This document shows, one piece after another, positions 6,238 through 13,505 of a DNA stretch of 24,464 nucleotides (positions are counted from its first letter, which is position 1; each line of letters begins with the position of its first letter). Made by a program: the position numbers and the translations under genes. The notes beneath the pieces were generated by a model. The model had not been told where the DNA came from. It did not search any database and saw only the letters and a list, made by a program, of their open reading frames with translations. The stretch is from a bacterium (GTDB lineage: Bacteria; Patescibacteriota; Patescibacteriia; Magasanikbacterales; GWA2-37-8), in NCBI GenBank assembly GCA_021790135.1, contig JAJYIJ010000005.1:1-24464 (forward strand), written 5' to 3'.

Positions 6238-7614
6238 TTATTTAAATTTTGCTTGCAGATACTCTTTTATTTCTTCCATAGCAACTCTCTCCTGCTGCAT
6301 GCTGTCGCGGTCACGTACCGTCACTTTTTTATCGTTCAAAGAATCAAAGTCAACCGTGACACAGTAGGGTGTGCCGATTTCATCTTGCCGGCGATAGCGC
6401 TTACCAATGGATTGCGTTTCATCATAGTCTACCCAAAAATCTTTACGTAAATTTTGCGCTAGTTCTTTCGCCACGCTAGCGAGTTCTTCTTTTTTGGACA
6501 AAGGCAAGACCGCCACCTGAATTGGTGCCAGGTGCTTCGGGAATTTCATAACCACCCGCGTTTCTGTTTTTCCGGCTTCTGTTGTTGGAGCCTCTTCCTC
6601 GTGGTACGCTTCAAGCAAACTGACCAAGAGCATCCGATCAATGCCGAACGTCGGCTCAATCACATGCGGTAAAAATTTCTCGCCGGTTTCCGGATCAGCA
6701 TAGTGCAAATCCTGTCCGCTAATTTTTTCATGCCGCGATAAATCAAAATCAGTGCGATAGGCGATGCCATGGAGTTCTTTCACGCCGAACGGATACTTAT
6801 ATTCAATATCAACTGTCCGCTTGGAATAATGCGCCCGCTCCCCGTCCGGAAGTTCGTGCCAAACCAAATTATCCATATTAATCTGCATTATTTCTTTCCA
6901 CCAACGTTTGATTTCACCAAGCCACATCTCAAATATTTTTTCCCAGCCTGTGGGGTGAATGAAGTATTCAAATTCACCAATCTCGAATTCGCGCGTACGG
7001 AAAATAAAGTTACCGGGCGTGATCTCATTGCGAAAATTTTTGCCGACCTGCGCAATGCCAAAAGGCAAGCGCCGACGCGTCGTCTGCTGGATGTTCTTAA
7101 AATTCACAAACATACCGGCGGCCGTTTCGGGCCGAAGATACGCCACGGTCGAACTATCTTCAGTGGTACCCAAGAATGTTTTAAACATCAAATTAAATTG
7201 CTTTGGTTCGGTTAATTTGCCACCGCAATCCGGGCAGGCCACCTCCGATAACGTACGCGGCGGCTCTTTATCATATTTTGGTTCGGCACCGACCGCTTCG
7301 AGCAGATGATCAGCCCGAAAACGATGATGACAATTTTTGCATTCCACCAGGCTGTCACTGAAATTCTGGAGATGCCCGGAGGCTTCCCACACTTTCGGAT
7401 TCATAATAATGGCGGCGTCAAGCGGCACCATATCAGCGCGTTCCTCAACAAAAAATTTCCACCAGGCTTTTTTAATATTCTGTTTCAAAAGATGGCCAAG
7501 CGGTCCATAATCCCAGCTATTGGCGAGCCCGCCATAAATTTCACTACCGGGAAAAATAAAACCCCGCCGTTTGCTGAGGGAAATAATTTTTTCCATTATA
7601 TTTGTTTGTTCCAT
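6238..7614 (-). CDS. glyQS: Glycyl-tRNA synthetase (alpha2 type)
   Basis: 458 residues of a class II aminoacyl-tRNA synthetase that charges tRNA-Gly. Visible landmarks are the N-terminal KRRGFIFPGSEIYGG and ANSWDYGPLG, a zinc-ribbon-like insertion (CKNC and CPDC pairs), motif 2 around FRNEITP with RTREFE, motif 3 EPTFGIDRML, and the anticodon-binding domain to the end. This is the single-chain dimeric form, not the alpha2beta2 form. I chose the ATG at 7614. A second Met six codons later is possible, and the longer frame to 7731 would translate the regulatory leader. A glycine T-box riboswitch lies immediately upstream, which supports both the identity and the regulation. Confidence 0.96.
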   Translation of the reverse strand: MEQTNIMEKIISLSKRRGFIFPGSEIYGGLANSWDYGPLGHLLKQNIKKAWWKFFVEERADMVPLDAAIIMNPKVWEASGHLQNFSDSLVECKNCHHRFRADHLLEAVGAEPKYDKEPPRTLSEVACPDCGGKLTEPKQFNLMFKTFLGTTEDSSTVAYLRPETAAGMFVNFKNIQQTTRRRLPFGIAQVGKNFRNEITPGNFIFRTREFEIGEFEYFIHPTGWEKIFEMWLGEIKRWWKEIMQINMDNLVWHELPDGERAHYSKRTVDIEYKYPFGVKELHGIAYRTDFDLSRHEKISGQDLHYADPETGEKFLPHVIEPTFGIDRMLLVSLLEAYHEEEAPTTEAGKTETRVVMKFPKHLAPIQVAVLPLSKKEELASVAKELAQNLRKDFWVDYDETQSIGKRYRRQDEIGTPYCVTVDFDSLNDKKVTVRDRDSMQQERVAMEEIKEYLQAKFK

Positions 7615-7622
7615 ATGAAAAT

Positions 7623-7631
7623 AGTATAGCA
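7623..7631 (-). promoter_or_regulatory. Possible internal extended -10 element before glyQS
   Basis: TGC-TATACT on the minus strand (7631-7623), downstream of the T-box terminator. It would place a start at about 7616, almost on the glyQS ATG (7614). No good -35 lies 17 bases upstream (there is only a T-run). It might give basal leaderless expression, but the evidence is weak. Confidence 0.3.
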
Positions 7632-7643
7632 AGGGAATCTGAA

Positions 7644-7780
7644 TAAAAAAAGACCTCTGACAAGGTCTTGGGTCCCGAGTTTCCCTCGGGAGGTTCCACC
7701 CAAGTTTCCCCCGTTTTTCACCGGAGAACACTTTTTTTCTTGCCGCTCCGAAGGAGCCAAACCCTTCATCAGCACGGTTT
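7644..7780 (-). promoter_or_regulatory. Glycine T-box riboswitch leader of glyQS
   Basis: Minus-strand leader with the canonical T-box antiterminator: lower helix CTTGGG/CCCAAG, a 7-base bulge TGGAACC, and upper helix TCCCGAG/CTCGGGA around a short loop. The bulge TGGA is complementary to a tRNA 3' end UCCA, that is discriminator U plus CCA, as found in bacterial tRNA-Gly. The 3' antiterminator strand overlaps the first bases of an intrinsic terminator (7645-7669). Upstream lies a short Stem I-like region closed by ACCG/CGGT, with a hairpin GCTCC/GGAGC followed by GGCA. That GGC (7744-7742) is a plausible glycine specifier. The gene controlled encodes glycyl-tRNA synthetase. Stem I is much shorter than usual and its fold is inferred. 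Confidence 0.85.
7645..7669 (-). terminator. T-box regulated intrinsic terminator
   Basis: On the minus strand: a perfect 7-bp stem AAGACCT/AGGTCTT with a 6-base loop, followed by seven T residues. It lies between the antiterminator and the glyQS start, as expected for premature termination when tRNA-Gly is charged. Confidence 0.85.
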
Positions 7781-7784
7781 AGTT

Positions 7785-7813
7785 ACTTTAACCCAAAACT
7801 CTTCAGCTGTCAA
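7785..7813 (-). promoter_or_regulatory. Promoter of the glyQS leader
   Basis: Minus strand: consensus -35 TTGACA (7813-7808), a 17-base spacer and -10 TAAAGT (7790-7785). The -35 overlaps the TGA stop codon of the upstream sigma-factor gene (7812-7810). A start near 7778 falls directly at the beginning of the T-box structure. Confidence 0.7.
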
Positions 7814-8706
7814 TCTAAATCTGACGGAGATAGTCCGCTGTCAGCAATGACTACCCGTAATTTTTCTAACAAGGTTTTCTTGACGTTTTTGGCCACAGTT
7901 GGAGTCACCCCCCATCTCTTGGCAATTATTGTCAAAGCAACTGGCTCATCTTTTAATAAATGATCATCCAGAACTGTTTTTTCCCTTTCACTCAATTCTC
8001 TTCGCAATTTGCTAACTATAGTATTAAAAATTTGTCTTGATTTTAAATGCATTAATTTTTCTTCTGCGTCACTAGGGTGACCAATTGATCCTTCATCCAC
8101 AAAGGACGTCTGTGAGGTTTCGTTTACTCTCAACCGCATTTCTGCCACATCAGTCGGAGAAATAGCATTTTTCTTCTTGGCTTTAGTACGGATATTAATA
8201 TGATCCGCTATTTCCCTATCCGACCAATGTTTAGGAGTACTTAAAAAAACTCGCTCCGCTCTCGTGGTCCCTATCCCTTTTCTATGACGAATCGACTGCT
8301 GGATGGCAGATTTTATCTTCGCCTCCGCATATGTGCCCAGTCGTACGCCCCTGTTGGGGTCAAATTTCTTCAACGCCGAGATTAATCCTAAATTTCCTTC
8401 TTGAATTAAATCGGCCCAGTGGGCTTGCTCGGATTTATATTCTCCTTTGACAATATTTAAAACCTGCCACAGATAACTCCGTATCAACTTATGTTCGGCG
8501 AGCTTGGAACCTTTTTGAAATTCGCGCACTAATTTTTCTTCTTCATCTCTAGGCAACTGGCGGAAGCGCCGGGCCTCAGCCTCATATTTTACCAGTTCGT
8601 CAGACTTAACTTCTTCATTTTTTTCAGCCACGATCCCTTCATGCGCCTCTTTTGTTGCTACCTCCTCCTCCGCCTCTCTTCTGACCGGAGAGCCTTCAAA
8701 ATCCAT
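7810..8706 (-). CDS. Sigma-70 family RNA polymerase sigma factor, RpoH-like
   Basis: 298 residues. After a charged, Glu-rich N-terminal stretch (about 1-40) comes a region 1.2-like segment (EARRFRQLPRDEEEKLV). A region 2 follows (about residues 70-140) with LIQEGNLGLISALKKFDPNRG, TYAEAKIKSAI and a basic QQSIRHR, and a C-terminal region 4 helix-turn-helix lies at about 235-290 (LSEREKTVLDD, ALTIIAKRWGVTPTVAKN). Spacing and length resemble the short RpoH/group 2-3 factors more than a primary RpoD. Region 4 is less conserved, so promoter specificity cannot be read. It follows frr by 18 bases, and its stop codon is overlapped by the glyQS promoter. Confidence 0.85.
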   Translation of the reverse strand: MDFEGSPVRREAEEEVATKEAHEGIVAEKNEEVKSDELVKYEAEARRFRQLPRDEEEKLVREFQKGSKLAEHKLIRSYLWQVLNIVKGEYKSEQAHWADLIQEGNLGLISALKKFDPNRGVRLGTYAEAKIKSAIQQSIRHRKGIGTTRAERVFLSTPKHWSDREIADHINIRTKAKKKNAISPTDVAEMRLRVNETSQTSFVDEGSIGHPSDAEEKLMHLKSRQIFNTIVSKLRRELSEREKTVLDDHLLKDEPVALTIIAKRWGVTPTVAKNVKKTLLEKLRVVIADSGLSPSDLD

Positions 8707-8724
8707 AAAATAAAGTTTAATTCT

Positions 8725-9273
8725 CTACACCACGGTTATTTCCGCTTCCTTCTTTTCGCCGATTTTTTTGATTTCATCGTTGAATTCTTTTACCATTTTT
8801 TCCAATTCCTCCTGCAGACGAAATTTATCATCCTCCGTGATAGACTTGTCTTTTTCTTCTTTGCCGATAGCCTCCCGAATTTCTTCTCGTACTTTTCGAG
8901 TGGAAATCCGCGCCTGTTCCAACTTCTGATGCAAAATTTTGATCAGTTCCTGCCGGCGCTCGCTGGTCAATTCAGGTAAAACAAGTCGAATCAAACGTCC
9001 ATCATTGATTGGGTTAATCCCTAACCCTGAATCTCGAACCCCTTTTTCGATAGCCTGCAGCAGACTTTTGTCCCAGGGCTCAACGGTCAAACTTTTAGCA
9101 TCGGCAACTGTGATCGTACCAACGGCCTTCAGTGATTGCTGTCCGCCATAGGCCTCAACTGTTACCGAATCGAGCATCGCCGCCGTCGCGCGACCGGTTC
9201 GAAGCTGGGCGATGTCGTTCTTCAAAAAATCGATAACCGCGACAAAATCTTTTTTATGATCTTGAATATTCAT
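8725..9273 (-). CDS. frr: Ribosome recycling factor
   Basis: 182 residues, the normal size. RRF with EF-G splits the post-termination ribosome. Diagnostic segments are the N-terminal LRTGRATAAML (three-helix bundle), VEAYGG, the hinge-proximal ITVADAKSLTVEPWDKSLLQAIEK, INDGRLIRLVLPELTSERRQEL, and the long C-terminal helix rich in Lys and Glu. Domain order is intact. In many bacteria frr lies next to pyrH. Here pyrH is about 12 kb away and frr sits between a lipoprotein gene and a sigma factor gene. No Shine-Dalgarno is visible before the ATG. Confidence 0.97.
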   Translation of the reverse strand: MNIQDHKKDFVAVIDFLKNDIAQLRTGRATAAMLDSVTVEAYGGQQSLKAVGTITVADAKSLTVEPWDKSLLQAIEKGVRDSGLGINPINDGRLIRLVLPELTSERRQELIKILHQKLEQARISTRKVREEIREAIGKEEKDKSITEDDKFRLQEELEKMVKEFNDEIKKIGEKKEAEITVV

Positions 9274-9290
9274 AAAACTACGAATGTATA

Positions 9291-10382
9291 TTATTTAATT
9301 TCTGGAAGGGCGGTAAACGCCATAAAAAGCAGAGAAGGATTGGTCGGGTGCACGATCAAGCTCACCGGAACCGCGGTTGTCGGCATCTTTTTGGTAATCC
9401 AATTAACTCCGCCATCGACAGATTTATAGAAAGTCGTACGGCTGGTGTTGTTGTCGCCGAGGACCGTCCCGGTGTAATACATTTCTTTTGGATTGGCCTG
9501 GTTAATCGCAAACGTATACACATTCACGCTGCCGGGAGGGCTGAGCAATTTGATTTCCGACCAGGTTGCGCCGCCATCTTCGGAGTGCAAAACGCCATAT
9601 TTGCAAAGCCAGAACAAACTATTCTTTCGTCCCGGATTCAAAACCAGACGATAAAAATAAAGCCCGTCATTAAAATTCCGTATCCCCTGACTAATATCTT
9701 TCCAGGTCACGCCCCCGTCATCGCTGCGCACCAAACCGTCGTTGGCGCTCACGGCATACAAACGACCGGGAATCAGCGGATCAGCCACCAAGTCGCGCAG
9801 TGTTACACCGAAATTTTTTACCGTACGCCAACTAGTGCCATCATCGGTGCTCTCAAGCAAGTCTCCATTGCCAAGGGCCGCGAACACATGCGCGCGGTTA
9901 CCATAGTCAATTGCCAAAGCAACAATGTTCTGACCGCGTTGTTCACTATAAACTACGTTCCATGACCGATTACAATCGGACGTTTTTAAAATATTAGTGC
10001 CATCGGTAGCAAAAACTGTACAGGTGTATTTTGGATCGACGGCCAAACCATAAATGAAACGTCCAGCCAAGGCCGGCACTAACTGCCAGCTAGCCGTATT
10101 GTCGATCGAATAAAAAAGCCCTTGTCCCCGCGTTGCCAAATACCAGGTGTTAGCGCTATTCGGATCGGAAAACATTTTGTATATCTGGACCCCGGCGAGA
10201 CTTTGCATTCCTTGCGCTGTCGGGACTGTATCCGCCGGCTGCCAAGTTTCGCCCTTATCCGTCGAGCGAAACACTCCCATTGGTCCTATTGCCGCTGTCC
10301 CGCCAGAAAAAGAAATACAGCCAGCTCCGGTAAAAATAAATACCGACAGGAGCAGACTCACTTGTAGCCAACGTCGTAGCAT
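9291..10382 (-). CDS. Lipoprotein with BNR/YCF48-type beta-propeller
   Basis: 363 residues from the ATG at 10382. The N terminus is a lipoprotein signal: basic start, hydrophobic LLLSVFIFTGAG, then Cys about residue 22. At least seven repeats of the S.D.G..W type follow (for example STDKGETW, STDDGTSW, RSDDGGVTW, HSEDGGATW, KSVDGGVNW), the hallmark of BNR/sialidase or photosystem-assembly YCF48-like propellers. The protein would sit on the outer face of the cytoplasmic membrane and probably binds proteins or glycans. Sialidase catalytic Arg/Asp residues are not recognisable, so I do not call it an enzyme. It follows holB by 11 bases. A TTG five codons earlier is a possible alternative start. 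Confidence 0.82.
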   Translation of the reverse strand: MLRRWLQVSLLLSVFIFTGAGCISFSGGTAAIGPMGVFRSTDKGETWQPADTVPTAQGMQSLAGVQIYKMFSDPNSANTWYLATRGQGLFYSIDNTASWQLVPALAGRFIYGLAVDPKYTCTVFATDGTNILKTSDCNRSWNVVYSEQRGQNIVALAIDYGNRAHVFAALGNGDLLESTDDGTSWRTVKNFGVTLRDLVADPLIPGRLYAVSANDGLVRSDDGGVTWKDISQGIRNFNDGLYFYRLVLNPGRKNSLFWLCKYGVLHSEDGGATWSEIKLLSPPGSVNVYTFAINQANPKEMYYTGTVLGDNNTSRTTFYKSVDGGVNWITKKMPTTAVPVSLIVHPTNPSLLFMAFTALPEIK

Positions 10383-10393
10383 ATAATAAAATC

Positions 10394-11296
10394 TCAAAAT
10401 GTTAACAGTACTTTTTCTAATAATAGTCGCGGGTGAATGTTCCGACCCAGCCAGCGTTTCGCTTCAAAAAGTTCTTCAAGCTGTCTGGCCACTGCTTTTT
10501 CTTTTTTTTGCCGCAATCTGACATCCCCTTCCATGATCCAAATATCTAAAATTTCTTTAAGACGCTCCCGGTCGCGGACCGAATCGGATGTATCAGAAGA
10601 ATGTTTCCCTATCATTTCCTCCAGCGCTGCCACTTTTGAATAAAAAGCGCTCCCCCGCAGGTCGCGAATTCTTTCGTATTCTTTTTCATACCATTGCTGT
10701 CTTTCCGGCTCGGCAAGAAATTGCATAGCGCGTCCCGGTCGGCCCCACGCCATTGGCAATACCTCTTGCACCTTCGTCTCAGAAACGCCGTTCACTTTCA
10801 ACCCCTCTGCCAAAATGGTTTCAGGCAACGGTTCAAAATAACAAAGCGGAACTCGGGAACGGATCGTCGGCAGAAGCCGCGAATCATCTTCCGTCAGAAG
10901 AAACAAAATCGAATTTTTCCCCGGTTCCTCCAAAATTTTTAAAAGAGCGTTGCCGGCTTCTTCATTCAATAATTCCGCCTCGTCCAGAATGACCACCTGC
11001 TTTCCGTCTCCCCACGCCGTCCGGCCAAGCCGCTGCTTGAGTTCGCGCGCTTGGGCAACCGTAATATCTTTCTTCAATTTACCAGTCTTTTCATCTTCAA
11101 GCCGTTCAACATAGTAAAAATCCGGATGACGGTCAAGATGTTCAACTGACGTGTGCAAAAGTTCGGCCGCAATCGTGCGGGCGACTGTTCGTTTACCCAG
11201 TTGTGCTGTGCCGACAAATCCGTAAGCATGGGCCAAACGATTTTCGCGTGCGGCGGTAGTAAAAAAATCAACAATGTGGCTGTAGCCTATGATCAT
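10394..11296 (-). CDS. holB: DNA polymerase III delta' subunit-like clamp-loader ATPase
   Basis: 300 residues with the AAA+ clamp-loader pattern: HAYGFVG followed by a degenerate P-loop (GTAQLGKRTVA), HPDF, the Walker B-like VVILDEAELLNEEAGNALLKILEEP, sensor-1-like LLTED.SRLLPTIRSR, and the C-terminal collar region. Delta' stiffens the clamp loader that puts the sliding clamp on DNA. The usual Cys-rich zinc module between the P-loop and Walker B is absent: no Cys before HPD. I chose the ATG at 11296 because it begins at the conserved MIIGYSHIV and has a GGAGAG sequence about 12 bases upstream, one of the few Shine-Dalgarno-like sites here. An upstream in-frame opening overlaps the GT4 gene. 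Confidence 0.88.
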   Translation of the reverse strand: MIIGYSHIVDFFTTAARENRLAHAYGFVGTAQLGKRTVARTIAAELLHTSVEHLDRHPDFYYVERLEDEKTGKLKKDITVAQARELKQRLGRTAWGDGKQVVILDEAELLNEEAGNALLKILEEPGKNSILFLLTEDDSRLLPTIRSRVPLCYFEPLPETILAEGLKVNGVSETKVQEVLPMAWGRPGRAMQFLAEPERQQWYEKEYERIRDLRGSAFYSKVAALEEMIGKHSSDTSDSVRDRERLKEILDIWIMEGDVRLRQKKEKAVARQLEELFEAKRWLGRNIHPRLLLEKVLLTF

Positions 11297-11334
11297 AGAA
11301 AAATCGCCCTCTCCGGTTAACAAATCTTTCTTAT

Positions 11335-11363
11335 ACTGTAGCACTAGACAGGGCTTTTGACAA
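11335..11363 (-). promoter_or_regulatory. Possible promoter before holB
   Basis: Minus strand: -35 TTGTCA (11363-11358), a 17-base spacer and -10 TACAGT (11340-11335). It overlaps the last codons of the GT4 gene. A start near 11328 would give a leader of about 30 bases. Alternatively holB is simply read through from upstream. Confidence 0.35.
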
Positions 11364-12474
11364 TTACAGCAAAGGTCTCTCTGGCGGTTTTTTCCCAAGA
11401 AAATTGTTGAGCGCGCTCTGATCCTTTTTCGATCAAAGCTGAACGCATCGAGGAATCCGTTAGCAGTGTCTCCATCGCCTTTGCCCAGGCTGCTGCCTCG
11501 CCCGGAACGAAGAGTGCGGCATCAGCGCCGACTTCCATCAAAGCAGTTTGCTTGGCGGCAATGACCGGCACGCCGCTATCCATCGCCTCCAAAATTGGCA
11601 GGCCAAAACCTTCATAGCGCGAGGGAAAAATAAACGCCACCGCGCCGCGCAAAAGCTCAATCATTTCTTCACTCGGCACGAACCCAGGGGTAATTATATC
11701 TTGTTTGAACGGATTATTCCTGATAGCCAAAGCAATTTTTTCATAACCGACACCGGGCTTTCCAACCAAGAGCAACTGCACATCATGCCTCTTTTTGATG
11801 GTAGTAAAGGCCTCAATCGCCAGCAGCACATTTTTTTTCTCTTCCAAACGTCCGACAAATAAAAAGTATGGTTTGGCCAGGCCGTAGCGTGCAAGATGTT
11901 TTTGGTCCGGTATTCCAGGTGTAAAACGTGCCGAGTCAAAAGCCAACGGAACAACAAAAGAATGTCCAATATCAAACCATGGATACAAACGTTGCAATTC
12001 TTGCTGATTGAATTTACTACTGGTGAGCACTTTTTGTGCGCAACGCAAAATCCACCAGTTCATGAGTTTTAAATAGTTCCGTCCCCAAAAATGATAGGCT
12101 TCCGGAAAAACTTTGAAGGCACTATCATGGAGCATCACTGTCGTATTTTTAGGGACAACCCAGGGGATCAATTGCCCAGGTGCAAAAAAAACGTCCGGCG
12201 GATGAAAAAGGAGCTCGACGGCCAGCCGCGTCTGGCTCCAAAGTTTTTTAAGTGGCCAGGGTAACACTTTCATCTGCCAATTCGACGGCAGATCACTTAT
12301 CAATTTAGACTGTTCATTGTTAATTGTTAATTGTTTATCACTATTACAATACAAAATTACCCGGTGTTCAGCCGGGATAATTTTTTTCAAATGCTGGATA
12401 ATTTGATAACAATACTCCTCCACGCCGGTACGATTCGGCTTCAGGGCATGGCTAGCATCAATGCCGATCAACAT
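11344..12474 (-). CDS. Glycosyltransferase family 4 (GT-B fold)
   Basis: 376 residues. The N-terminal domain begins MLIGIDASHALKPNRTGVEEY, typical of GT4 enzymes that open with a glycine-rich acceptor loop. The C-terminal domain has YFLFVGRLEEKKNVLLAIEAF, the VGKPG segment, and the nucleotide-sugar signature FPSRYEGFGLPILEAMDSGVPVIA with the E-x7-E pair. It would transfer a sugar from an activated donor to an envelope glycan or lipid. Substrates cannot be predicted. No membrane segment is evident, so it is probably peripheral on the cytoplasmic side. It follows mreB by 11 bases, in a run of envelope genes. Confidence 0.92.
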   Translation of the reverse strand: MLIGIDASHALKPNRTGVEEYCYQIIQHLKKIIPAEHRVILYCNSDKQLTINNEQSKLISDLPSNWQMKVLPWPLKKLWSQTRLAVELLFHPPDVFFAPGQLIPWVVPKNTTVMLHDSAFKVFPEAYHFWGRNYLKLMNWWILRCAQKVLTSSKFNQQELQRLYPWFDIGHSFVVPLAFDSARFTPGIPDQKHLARYGLAKPYFLFVGRLEEKKNVLLAIEAFTTIKKRHDVQLLLVGKPGVGYEKIALAIRNNPFKQDIITPGFVPSEEMIELLRGAVAFIFPSRYEGFGLPILEAMDSGVPVIAAKQTALMEVGADAALFVPGEAAAWAKAMETLLTDSSMRSALIEKGSERAQQFSWEKTARETFAVIVKSPV

Positions 12475-12485
12475 ACGGAGAAAAA

Positions 12486-13493
12486 TTACTTCGTTGCCAA
12501 AATGCTGCGTTTGTAACTATCAAGATTTTCCAAAGCAATTCCCGTTCCCTTAGCAACGCACAAAAGCGGTTCGTCAGCCACATAGGTCGGCACGCCCGTT
12601 GCCTGGGCAATCAGCTCATCAAGATTACGCAGTTGGCTAGAGCCCCCCGACAAAATAATACCTTTATCCATCACGTCGGCAGATAATTCAGGCGGTGTCT
12701 TATGCAAGACTTCTTTAACCGCTCCCACGAGCAATTCCAAATCATGTTGCAAAGCTTCGGTGGTGTCATCGGAATTAACTGTCAAAATACGCGGCAAGCC
12801 GCTCACCATATCGCGCCCTTTAACCTCTATCGTCAGGGGCTTATCCATGAACAAAGCCGAGCCGACCGCGATTTTAATTTCTTCGGCGCTTCGTTCGCCA
12901 ATCGCCAAATTATATTTGTGCCGAATATATTCCACAACTGACTGGTCAAAACGATTACCACCAACCCGAACCGAACCGGATGAGACAATTCCACCAAGGG
13001 CAATCACGGCAATCTCGGCCGTGCCACCGCCAATATCGATGATCATATGACCAGACGCCGCCCCGATGGGAATATCCGCTCCGATCGCCGCCACCACCGG
13101 CTCTTTAATAATATACGCTGCGCGCGCGCCAGCCGCGATGGTTGCGTCAATCACCGCCCGCCGCTCAGTCGAGGTGATACCACCTGGCACCGCCACCATT
13201 ACCTCCGGACGAAACAACCGCACCCCACCCATCGCTTTATTGATGAAATAACGAATCATCGCTTCGGTTGTGTGATAATTAGCGATGACACCATTTTTAA
13301 GAGGACGGTCAGCCACAATTGTATCAGGAGTGCGACCAATCATATCTTTTGCTTCCAAGCCGACAGCAAGCACCTTTTCGTCACCCTTCGAAATTGCCAC
13401 CACACTCGGTTCATTCACGACAATACCTTTTTTAGGGATATACACCAACACGTTCGTGGTTCCCAGATCAATACCAATTTTTTTTATAAACAT
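12486..13493 (-). CDS. mreB: Rod shape-determining protein MreB
   Basis: 335 residues, normal length. This actin-like ATPase polymerises under the membrane and guides cell-wall synthesis. Nucleotide-binding segments are in order: phosphate 1 GIDLGTTN, RPLKNGVIANYHTTEAMI, the VAVPGGITSTERRAV connect region, phosphate 2 IIDIGGGTAEIAVIALGG, and the adenosine motif ILSGGSSQLRNLDELI near residue 285. The short N terminus (MFIKK) lacks an obvious long amphipathic helix. It lies between DUF4012 and the GT4 gene with 10-12-base gaps. No mreC/mreD genes occur nearby. Confidence 0.97.
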   Translation of the reverse strand: MFIKKIGIDLGTTNVLVYIPKKGIVVNEPSVVAISKGDEKVLAVGLEAKDMIGRTPDTIVADRPLKNGVIANYHTTEAMIRYFINKAMGGVRLFRPEVMVAVPGGITSTERRAVIDATIAAGARAAYIIKEPVVAAIGADIPIGAASGHMIIDIGGGTAEIAVIALGGIVSSGSVRVGGNRFDQSVVEYIRHKYNLAIGERSAEEIKIAVGSALFMDKPLTIEVKGRDMVSGLPRILTVNSDDTTEALQHDLELLVGAVKEVLHKTPPELSADVMDKGIILSGGSSQLRNLDELIAQATGVPTYVADEPLLCVAKGTGIALENLDSYKRSILATK

Positions 13494-13505
13494 ACAGCGT
13501 ATCTG

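Noticed and set aside
7615..7731. 39-codon N-terminal extension of glyQS
   Set aside because: It would translate the T-box antiterminator and terminator. The ATG at 7614 precedes the conserved GlyRS start.
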